A DNA stretch of 52,413 bases from an uncultured Dorea sp. (GTDB lineage Bacteria; Bacillota; Clostridia; Lachnospirales; Lachnospiraceae), in the NCBI GenBank assembly GCA_945870325.1, contig CAMBRQ010000015.1:1-52413 (forward strand), read 5' to 3'. The notes beneath the pieces are model-generated. The model saw only the letters and a program-made list of their open reading frames with translations. It ran no database searches and had not been told where the DNA came from. This document shows, one piece after another, positions 46,234 to 52,413 of this stretch (within the stretch, counting starts at the first letter, position 1; every line of letters begins with the position of its first letter). The translations under genes and the position numbers were made by a program.

Positions 46234-47616
46234 ATGGCAATTGAATATCTTGGACTTAGTAATATTAACGGACCTCTGGTTGTGCTGGAAGGCTTGCAGG
46301 ATGCTTTCTATGATGAGATCGTGGAGTTCGTCGTGGAAGGCAATACCAGGAAGATGGGACGTATCATTGAGTTATATGAGGATAAAGCGATTATACAGGT
46401 ATTTGAAGGGACGGAGAATATGTCTCTTGAGAATACGCATACCAAATTAACCGGACATCCGATGGAGGTTGCGGTATCTCCGGAGGTGCTGGGACGTACA
46501 TTCAACGGAGTGGGAGAGCCGATTGACGGACTGGGACCAATCACGGCTGTGGATCGAAGAGATGTCAATGGTCTGCCGTTGAATCCGGTTAGACGAGAGT
46601 ATCCGAGAAACTATATTCGTACGGGAATCTCTGCAATCGATGGATTAACGACACTGATCCGTGGACAGAAACTTCCGATCTTCTCCGGAAATGGATTGCC
46701 GCATGACCAGTTGGCGGCGCAGATTGTAAAGCAGGCATCTCTGGGAGATGATGCAGAAGGAGAGTTCGCAGTTGTGTTCGGCGCTATGGGTGTTAAGCAT
46801 GATGTGGCAGAGTTCTTTCGTAAGACATTCGAAGAAAGCGGCGTATCTGATCATGTATGTATGTTCCTGAATCTGGCGAATGACCCGGTAGTGGAACGTT
46901 TGATCACACCAAAGGTTGCGCTGACGGTGGCAGAATATCTGGCATTTGAATGTAACATGCATATTTTGGTTATTCTGACGGATATGACTTCATTCGCCGA
47001 GGCGATGCGTGAGGTGTCTTCTTCTAAAGGTGAGATTCCTTCCAGAAAGGGATATCCGGGATACTTATATAGTGAATTGGCAACGCTCTATGAGCGTGCG
47101 GGAATTGTAAGCAGTGCGACCGGATCGGTAACCCAGCTTCCGATTCTGACCATGCCGAATGATGATATTACACATCCGATTCCTGACTTGACAGGGTATA
47201 TTACGGAGGGGCAGGTAGTTCTTGATCGTAACCTGCATGGGCAGGCAGTCTATCCGCCGATCAGTATCCTGCCGTCACTGTCGCGTCTGATGAAGGATGG
47301 TATTGGAGCAGGGTATACCCGTGAGGATCATCAGGATCTGGCGAACCAGTTATTCTCTGCTTATGCGAAGGTAGGAGAGGCAAGGAATCTGGCATCGGTT
47401 ATCGGTGAGGATGAACTGTCTCCGCTGGATAAGCGGTATCTGAAGTTCGGCGAGGAATTCGAGAGACGGTATATCGGACAGGGACCGACAGAGAATAGGA
47501 CGATTCAGGATACGCTGGATCTTGGATGGGAACTGTTGGGACTTCTGCCGAAGGAGGAACTGGATCGTATTGATACGAAACTGATAGAGAAGTACTATCC
47601 ACGTGAAGCAGACTAG
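46234..47616 (+). CDS. ntpB: V-type ATPase regulatory subunit B
   Basis: This 460-residue non-catalytic nucleotide-binding subunit alternates with A in the head. Family features are [33 protein letters not shown] in place of a true P-loop, and [37 protein letters not shown] precedes the start, 14 bases after A. The gap to subunit D is unusually long and GC-rich (separate entry). Confidence 0.97.
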   Translation: MAIEYLGLSNINGPLVVLEGLQDAFYDEIVEFVVEGNTRKMGRIIELYEDKAIIQVFEGTENMSLENTHTKLTGHPMEVAVSPEVLGRTFNGVGEPIDGLGPITAVDRRDVNGLPLNPVRREYPRNYIRTGISAIDGLTTLIRGQKLPIFSGNGLPHDQLAAQIVKQASLGDDAEGEFAVVFGAMGVKHDVAEFFRKTFEESGVSDHVCMFLNLANDPVVERLITPKVALTVAEYLAFECNMHILVILTDMTSFAEAMREVSSSKGEIPSRKGYPGYLYSELATLYERAGIVSSATGSVTQLPILTMPNDDITHPIPDLTGYITEGQVVLDRNLHGQAVYPPISILPSLSRLMKDGIGAGYTREDHQDLANQLFSAYAKVGEARNLASVIGEDELSPLDKRYLKFGEEFERRYIGQGPTENRTIQDTLDLGWELLGLLPKEELDRIDTKLIEKYYPREAD

Positions 47617-47742
47617 CCGCGGCAGAGCAGACAGGGATGCTAGCATCCATGGCTGGTCTGGCATGGCTAGGGGCGACGTGACCGAGCGGCGAAGCCGCGA
47701 GGTCCCGGAGCCAGGGCGTAAGCCCGTCTGCTGGGCAGCGGC
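47616..47742 (+). repeat. GC-rich foldable element inside the V-ATPase operon (MITE- or REP-like)
   Basis: The ends pair as GCCGC/GCGGC (47616-47620 with 47738-47742) and AGCAGAC/GTCTGCT (47626-47632 with 47726-47732), enclosing further hairpins. These are GGATGC/GCATCC at 47635-47648; GACC and GCGGC with GCCGC and GGTC at 47680-47704, with facing GA/GA; and GGGC/GCCC with a GTAA loop at 47714-47725. Base composition is far above its neighbours. The first base is the last base of the subunit B stop codon. Confidence 0.75.
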
Positions 47743-47766
47743 GAAGATTAGAAAGGATGTTGATAT

Positions 47767-48384
47767 ATGGATCCGAGAGAATTTCCTACCAAAGGGAACT
47801 TGATGCTTGCGAAGAATTCTCTTGCGTTGGCACATCAGGGATATGACCTGATGGATAAGAAGCGGAATATTCTTTTAAAAGAGTTAATGAGTCTAATCGA
47901 TGAGGCGAAAGACATACAGGAAGAGATTGATACGACTTTTACCAGGGCTTATGCATGTCTGCAGCGTGCGAATATCGAACAGGGAATCAGCAAGGTTCAG
48001 GAGTTGGCATTCACCGTTCCGATAGAAGATTCTATCCGTATTCAGACCAGAAGTATCATGGGAACGGAGATTCCGCATATTAAGTATGATGATAAGCAGA
48101 ATGATCTGACCTATGCGTTTGGCACGACACATGAGTCTATGGATATTGTCAGGGAGGCTTTCCGAGAGGTGAAAGATCTGACGATTAAGTTGGCTGAGGT
48201 GGAGAATGCGGCTTACCGGCTGGCGGCTAATATTAAGAAGACGCAGAAGAGAGCCAATGCGCTTAAGAATATTACGATTCCGATGTATAGTAATCTGGTG
48301 TATACGATTAATAATGCGTTGGAGGAGAAGGAGAGAGAGGAATTCACCAGGCTGAAGGTGATTAAGAGGATGCAGGCTAAGTGA
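47767..48384 (+). CDS. ntpD: V-type ATPase subunit D (central shaft)
   Basis: This 205-residue protein is mostly two long helices forming the rotor shaft: PTKGNLMLAKNSLALAHQGYDLMDKKRNIL at the start and a matching C-terminal helix (ENAAYRLAANIKKTQKRANALKNITIPMY). AAAGGATG precedes the start. It is the last gene of the operon. Its ribosome site lies just past the GC-rich element, so that element could influence D expression relative to B. Confidence 0.94.
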   Translation: MDPREFPTKGNLMLAKNSLALAHQGYDLMDKKRNILLKELMSLIDEAKDIQEEIDTTFTRAYACLQRANIEQGISKVQELAFTVPIEDSIRIQTRSIMGTEIPHIKYDDKQNDLTYAFGTTHESMDIVREAFREVKDLTIKLAEVENAAYRLAANIKKTQKRANALKNITIPMYSNLVYTINNALEEKEREEFTRLKVIKRMQAK

Positions 48385-48424
48385 GGGAATCTTGTTGAGT
48401 AAATGTATGATTGGGAAGTGGTCG

Positions 48425-48460
48425 GCGCAGGGGTGAGCCACCCATGGCTCACCCCTGCGC
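48425..48460. repeat. perfect 16-bp GC-rich hairpin after the V-ATPase operon
   Basis: GCGCAGGGGTGAGCCA pairs exactly with its complement around CCCA. There is no T tract, so it is not a typical terminator; it may be a REP-like unit that protects or ends the transcript. Nothing else is seen to 48557. Confidence 0.8.
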
Positions 48461-48557
48461 TTGGCGTTTCTGAATGACAGCATATTCTCAATGCATGTCG
48501 GTCTACAAATAATATATGATTATACATGTGATGTTGTGGATGTATCAATGGCTTAAA

Positions 48558-50243
48558 CTAACAGATAAGGACGGTCTTCCCTTCAAAAGCAAAACCGTAT
48601 TTTCGTATTCTGTCGGCAGGAATCCCGCGTGCTTCGAGATCCGCCTGGTAATTCATTTTTTCAATCTGTGTAAGTGCATTGATGGCGGTATCCTTTAAAG
48701 TTGGTTCATCTTCTGAATCATGGACTTTGAATTCTAATATTATGCCGTCATCGTGAGGGTTCTTTGGTTCTAGTACTACATCATATCTTCCGAAGCCGCT
48801 TTCGCGGTTAGAACGAATAATGTATCGTTCTTCGAGATCTACAATGAGTCCGAGAACAAAACCATGGTAAAAGCGTTCCGGTTCGGATGTACCGGAAGGA
48901 TGTTTGCCTGTATCAAAGAAACTGAATGTGGACAGAGCCACTTTATTCATAAAAGCATTCATCGCTTTTATATCACCCAAAAGAAGTGCTGTAATGAAAT
49001 CATTATAATGATTATCATATTCGGAGAACCAGTCATGAATGATATTTTCAAACATAATTCGGACTTCTCTATTGGTGAGGGTCAGTACATAGTTGGTGCG
49101 TCCGGTTCGTTCTATAAATTCTGTATTTTCTGCTTTTAGATATCCACTTGCGAGCAGCAGACTCCAAACAGAACTGTCTTTGACGGATAATTGATTATAG
49201 ACAATCTGTTCATCAATCTGTACGGTAAGAGGTTCGTCCAGAAGGAGTTTTTCAAAATCCTGTTTAATGATTTTATTGCTTTCGCGCAGAAGTTTGCTGA
49301 TTAAACTGTTGGAACTGGTATTAGCCCAATAGGTGTCTACCCTTTGTTTGTCAAGGTAATTGATAATGGACCAGGGGTTGTATATGTCATGTTTTCTTCC
49401 GAATATAAAACCATCATACCAGGATTTCACAAGTTCTTTGCTGGAGGAAAGACCGTATTCTTCCAGTGCGGTATAAACTTCCGATTCTGTAAAACCGAAA
49501 GAATCCTCGTATTTTGTAGAGGTTGTTGTAATAACCTCCAGATTGTTCAGGTCGGAGAAGACTGATTCTTTGCTGACGCGAGTAATTCCGGTTAAGATAG
49601 CGCGTTCCAAATAAGGATTGGTTTTAAATGCTGCGTTAAACAGGCTTCTTGTGAAAGAAACTAGTTCTTCCCAATATCCATTCACATAGGCTTCCTGCAT
49701 GGGAGTATCATATTCATCCAATAGGATAATTACTTTTTGACCATAATATCTAGAAAGAAAATCAGACATTTTGTGGATAGCCATAGTTGCCACGACTTCA
49801 TTCATATCTGAGGTAACACTATGAAAATACGTCTTTTCTTCCGCGGTAAGCAAATCACCTTCCAGAAGGAAAATATTCTTGCTATATAGATCGGTTAGAA
49901 TCTGATTGATGCGCTGTTTTGTCATCTGGAAATCAGGTTCTTTGACGTTAGCAAAAGTAAGGCTGATAACGGGATAAGTTCCTTGAAGATGACGGTAACT
50001 TTCTTCTTTCCATACGTCCAGACCTTGGAATAAGTCTGCTCGTCCGGCATATTTTACCGAGAAAAACTGTTCCACCATGCTCATGGTAAGAGTCTTGCCG
50101 AATCGCCGTGGACGTGTTATCAGGGTCGCAATGTCATCTGATTGCCACCATTCACGGATGAATCGAGTTTTATCTATATAAAAATTATCTTTTTTTCTGA
50201 TGGTCTCGAAATCTTGATGTCCGATGCCGATTGTCCGTGCCAT
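48558..50243 (-). CDS. AAA-ATPase-like protein with C-terminal PD-(D/E)XK nuclease-like domain
   Basis: This 561-residue protein is of the family common in gut Bacteroidetes and Clostridia, with an N-terminal AAA-ATPase-like domain (DNFYIDKTRFIREWW, then TRPRRFGKTLTMSM as P-loop, VIILLDEYDTPMQEAY as Walker B). The C-terminal PD-(D/E)XK-like domain has GRYDVVLEPK and GIILEFKVHD, supplying D and ExK. The start is the ATG with GAGGTGG nine bases upstream; a GTG four codons earlier is possible. The family is widespread, often multicopy and of unknown function. It marks the start of an accessory region. Confidence 0.88.
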   Translation of the reverse strand: MARTIGIGHQDFETIRKKDNFYIDKTRFIREWWQSDDIATLITRPRRFGKTLTMSMVEQFFSVKYAGRADLFQGLDVWKEESYRHLQGTYPVISLTFANVKEPDFQMTKQRINQILTDLYSKNIFLLEGDLLTAEEKTYFHSVTSDMNEVVATMAIHKMSDFLSRYYGQKVIILLDEYDTPMQEAYVNGYWEELVSFTRSLFNAAFKTNPYLERAILTGITRVSKESVFSDLNNLEVITTTSTKYEDSFGFTESEVYTALEEYGLSSSKELVKSWYDGFIFGRKHDIYNPWSIINYLDKQRVDTYWANTSSNSLISKLLRESNKIIKQDFEKLLLDEPLTVQIDEQIVYNQLSVKDSSVWSLLLASGYLKAENTEFIERTGRTNYVLTLTNREVRIMFENIIHDWFSEYDNHYNDFITALLLGDIKAMNAFMNKVALSTFSFFDTGKHPSGTSEPERFYHGFVLGLIVDLEERYIIRSNRESGFGRYDVVLEPKNPHDDGIILEFKVHDSEDEPTLKDTAINALTQIEKMNYQADLEARGIPADRIRKYGFAFEGKTVLIC

Positions 50244-50284
50244 AAGTCTGTCCACCTCTTTCTGTAGAAATACTCATTATGATA

Positions 50285-50313
50285 AGTATAACATTTCCGG
50301 GTATGTTTTACGA
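50285..50313 (-). promoter_or_regulatory. possible promoter of the AAA/nuclease-like gene
   Basis: On the minus strand TATACT is a good -10; the -35 at 17 bases (TCGTAA) is poor. Confidence 0.3.
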
Positions 50314-50463
50314 TTGTTTTCATACTTGCTTTAATAACTCCACTTCTATTAATGTTTGTCTGAATTATATCATGTACAGTTATGAAAGTCATCCTTTTGG
50401 CAACTATAAATTTCTGACATATTTCGACAATCTGTGGCGGAAAGGAATATAGTATTTAAACTT

Positions 50464-50925
50464 TTAATATTTCTTTATAATTATCCTTTCGTATATACAA
50501 CAGACTTGTTTCACTGTGTAAAAGACGGGAAAAAATTGACAGCATGAGAAAGTAGCTATAGTAATAAAAATACCACAGAGTATTAAAAACGCTCCAATGT
50601 ATCCTTTTAATGACAAATGTTCTCCCAAGAAAAAGAATGAAAAAATAGCAGAAAACACAGGTTCTAAAGACATCATGAGTCCGGTATGTTCAGGTGTTGT
50701 ATGCCGCTGCGCAACTGGCTGCATCACAAACCCGAAAGCACTGCAAAATAACGCCAGTCCTAAAGTTGCCCACCACTGTGCAGTAGTTTTGGGCAATAAG
50801 GAAGATTTAAAAATAAAACTGGCAATCCAAGCATAAATACTGACAAATCCCAATTGCCATATGCCGATTAATAGTCCGTCAAACAACAACGAAATTTTGA
50901 ACAGACCGTAGCAAATATTAATCAT
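50464..50925 (-). pseudogene. EamA/DMT-family transporter, N-terminally truncated
   Basis: Only the C-terminal half of a ten-helix drug/metabolite transporter remains: about four helices (WQLGFVSIYAWIASFIF; WWATLGLALFCSAFGFVMQPVAQRHT; GLMMSLEPVFSAIFSFFFLGEHLS; YIGAFLILCGIFITIA). EamA proteins are about 290 residues; here 153. The first residues have no start signals. It abuts the LysR remnant head to head, so the missing 5' ends of both genes and their shared promoter appear deleted. Confidence 0.8.
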
Positions 50926-51210
50926 GTTATATCAGGAGTTATACGCATCGGCACATTTACCAGTGTATCGGTACAATGGCTTCCCAAAATCATACGTTCC
51001 TTTCAAACGAAATATCCATTGGTAAAGTTTGAACTTCTTGATGGAACTTACGCAAATATAACTGATTGGATTACACAGGGGAAAATAGACTGTGGTTTTC
51101 TGACAGCACCGATTCCGGAAGAACTGTCATTCATACCGTTAATGAAAGACCCTATGATGGTATTAATGTGTAAAAACCACCCCTTGGCAATACGGTTATA
51201 TTTACCATAG
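50926..51210 (+). pseudogene. LysR-type regulator, substrate-binding domain remnant
   Basis: The frame reads ISGVIRIGTFTSVSVQWLPKII, then FELLDGTYANITDWITQGKIDCGFL and MVLMCKNHPLA, a clear piece of a LysR effector-binding domain. The DNA-binding N-terminus is missing and the sequence breaks after NHPLA with a stop. About 90 of the usual 290-300 residues remain. It was probably the divergent regulator of the adjoining EamA transporter. Confidence 0.8.
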
Positions 51211-51240
51211 GGGTGCTGGCAGTCCGTTGCCGTGTTGAGG

Positions 51241-51286
51241 CGAATTGGGGACGGGGGAAATTGAAAAAACCCCCGTCCCCAATTCG
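51241..51286. repeat. REP-like palindrome, copy 2
   Basis: A perfect 17-bp stem with the same 12-base A-rich loop as copy 1. The central 38 bases (51245-51282) are identical to those at 20251-20288. Here the stem extends by four more pairs (CGAA/TTCG). Confidence 0.9.
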
Positions 51287-51291
51287 ATTTG

Positions 51292-51356
51292 CCGTGTCCC
51301 TTTTTGAAATCTCCCGTGTCCCTTTTTCGATTTGCCGTGTCCCCGATTGAATCGGC
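51292..51356. repeat. three direct repeats beginning CCGTGTCCC, about 21-22 nt apart
   Basis: CCGTGTCCC occurs at 51292, 51314 and 51335, each followed by a related TTTTTGAAAT or TTTTTCGATTTG or CGATTG tail. The right arm of the adjoining palindrome (CCGTCCCCAATTCGATTTG) looks like a fourth, diverged unit. Confidence 0.75.
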
Positions 51357-51371
51357 CGGAGGGGCTATTAT

Positions 51372-52106
51372 TTAAAGATTAATTTCGATTTTAAACAAGT
51401 CAGAAGGAATATAATGTTTACTTGAAATTAGTATATTTTGGTCATTATCGTATATGGTTTCTTGAATGAGTAAAAAAGAATTGCTATTGGATAAAGTATA
51501 TGTTGAAGCTGTAAAATTACCGGCGGTTGAATGAGAGCAGATCCGTCTGCAGCAATTCATGTTTTTATAACATTGACATTCAAGATAATTAAGTAATTGA
51601 TCTGAGTTATTCAGGTCAATTTGTTTTTCTCCGATTAATTCAATTGGAAGAAAACTTAAAGAATATGCTAAGGGAGTTTCGCCATGTTTATACCAACGAT
51701 CAACAATTACAACAGCAGGAGTATATTGTTTTAATGAATCTGCAATCGATTTGGTTGGAGGTTCTATGCGAAATTCAAGTTCTACAGAATCTAAAGTTTC
51801 TGTGCAATATGAATAGACAGGGTGAAGTAACGTGTCAGTATCTGGTTCTTCTATATAATCTTCGGATTGATTAGAGACAAAATGTCCAATTCCTTGTACA
51901 TTTTTTGTTAATCCATCTTCCTGTAATAATGCTAATGCCTTTCTTAAAGTCATCCGGCTTACATTCATCTGTGCGGAAAGTGCAGTCTCGGAAGGGAGCT
52001 GTGAGCCCGCTGGATAGGTTCCATTTTGGATGAGTTCATATAATTGATCATAAACTTTTACGTGTTTCAATTTTTTTGTCTTTGATTTGTCTAAATTTTG
52101 AGCCAT
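51372..52106 (-). CDS. GntR-family (HutC/UTRA) transcriptional regulator
   Basis: This 244-residue regulator has the winged helix VYDQLYELIQNGTYPAGSQLPSE...VSRMTLRKALALLQEDGLTKNVQGIGHFV near residues 16-80, and a UTRA ligand-binding domain ending LISSKHYIPSDLFKIEI. Such proteins sense sugars or amino-acid derivatives and repress adjacent genes. The ATG falls at the junction with transposase sequence: the upstream bases code for the transposase, so the native promoter and ribosome site are likely lost. Only a weak AGGGTG lies two bases before the start. A longer frame into the transposase is not meaningful. No target genes are in the window. Confidence 0.8.
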   Translation of the reverse strand: MAQNLDKSKTKKLKHVKVYDQLYELIQNGTYPAGSQLPSETALSAQMNVSRMTLRKALALLQEDGLTKNVQGIGHFVSNQSEDYIEEPDTDTLLHPVYSYCTETLDSVELEFRIEPPTKSIADSLKQYTPAVVIVDRWYKHGETPLAYSLSFLPIELIGEKQIDLNNSDQLLNYLECQCYKNMNCCRRICSHSTAGNFTASTYTLSNSNSFLLIQETIYDNDQNILISSKHYIPSDLFKIEINL

Positions 52107-52413
52107 ATCACCCTGCGGATGATCCGATTGTGGAAACATTCTTCCAGCCATTCCCGGCTGCGTGGCTTCCGTATCCGTTCATTTGTGCCCAGATACCGCT
52201 GAAGTGGTGTCTGTCCCGTTACTGAATGGATGGTGGTATTATGTTTCCGGATATACTCCATGAGCATACGGTTGAACTCTTCCAGCGACTGTATCTGGGA
52301 CAGATCGATGCCGTACAGCCAGCGCTCTTTCAATGTCCGGAAATTCCTCTCTACTTTGCCCTTGCTGGCACCATCCCTTACCGGGGTATGCAGAAGGATG
52401 GTCCCAACAGACC
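52091..52413 (-). pseudogene. DDE (rve-type) transposase, C-terminal part, truncated and cut by window end
   Basis: The frame enters from the window edge with VGTILLHTPVRDGASKGKVERN, where KGKVERNF carries the catalytic Glu of an integrase-core transposase. It continues through FNRMLMEYIRKHNTTIHSVTGQTPLQRYL. After CFHNRIIRRV the expected C-terminal beta domain is absent and the frame ends within six codons, in the first bases of the GntR gene. The element is therefore broken at its 3' end. IS family is not assigned. Confidence 0.8.

Noticed and set aside
47603-47803. Open frame running from the end of subunit B through the GC-rich gap into subunit D
   Set aside because: No ribosome site, composition follows the hairpin element, and it overlaps the D start in another frame.

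Overview
The window looks like a chromosomal segment of a gut Lachnospiraceae bacterium (Clostridium cluster XIVa, Dorea/Mediterraneibacter/Blautia-like). The evidence is the moderate-to-low GC content, strong AGGAGG ribosome binding sites with frequent TTG starts, a clostridial V-type ATPase operon, a BirA-controlled bioY, a lone MsmX-type sugar ATPase, a mucin-active GH101 enzyme and a yaaO-holB-yaaT-yabB housekeeping cluster. This assignment comes from gene content, not from a search.

Layout. 1-5.3 kb: a divergent small acidic protein, then a promoter reading into a two-gene unit made of a polytopic membrane protein and a DUF4062-NACHT-beta-propeller STAND protein. 5.3-16.7 kb: housekeeping genes (MTA/SAH nucleosidase, a membrane protein of unknown role, an Orn/Lys/Arg decarboxylase, a guanylate-kinase-like protein, holB, ricT, trmN6, a zinc-ribbon microprotein, glmS, rsmI, msmX-like ATPase). 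16.8-20.2 kb: a PucR/CdaR-type regulator in an operon with an aconitase-family hydratase. 20.4-22.8 kb: an ECF-like sigma factor with a membrane-anchored beta-propeller protein. 22.9-24.4 kb: bioY on the minus strand with a BirA operator, then about 0.7 kb with no convincing protein gene, bounded by a good promoter and a strong terminator and full of helices; this is a candidate large structured non-coding RNA. 24.7-31.4 kb: a 2230-residue secreted, cell-wall-anchored GH101 endo-alpha-N-acetylgalactosaminidase. 31.6-36.8 kb: a TPR/coiled-coil/acidic/AAA-like protein and glgB. 36.9-39.5 kb (minus): a secreted DUF1002 protein, a thioredoxin-like protein and trmB. 39.7-48.4 kb: the V-ATPase operon G/H-C-I-K-F-E-A-B-D, with a GC-rich multi-hairpin element between B and D. 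48.5-52.4 kb: an accessory, decaying region with an AAA-ATPase-like/PD-(D/E)XK protein, truncated EamA and LysR genes, a REP-like palindrome, a GntR regulator and a broken DDE transposase running off the window.

The most interesting items are the candidate large RNA at about 23.75-24.44 kb, the membrane protein plus DUF4062-NACHT pair at 0.48-5.27 kb, the foldable GC-rich element inside the V-ATPase operon, the TPR/AAA-like protein with a degenerate Walker B, and the 38-nt palindrome present in identical form 31 kb apart. All functional calls are from reading motifs by eye; no database search was run.
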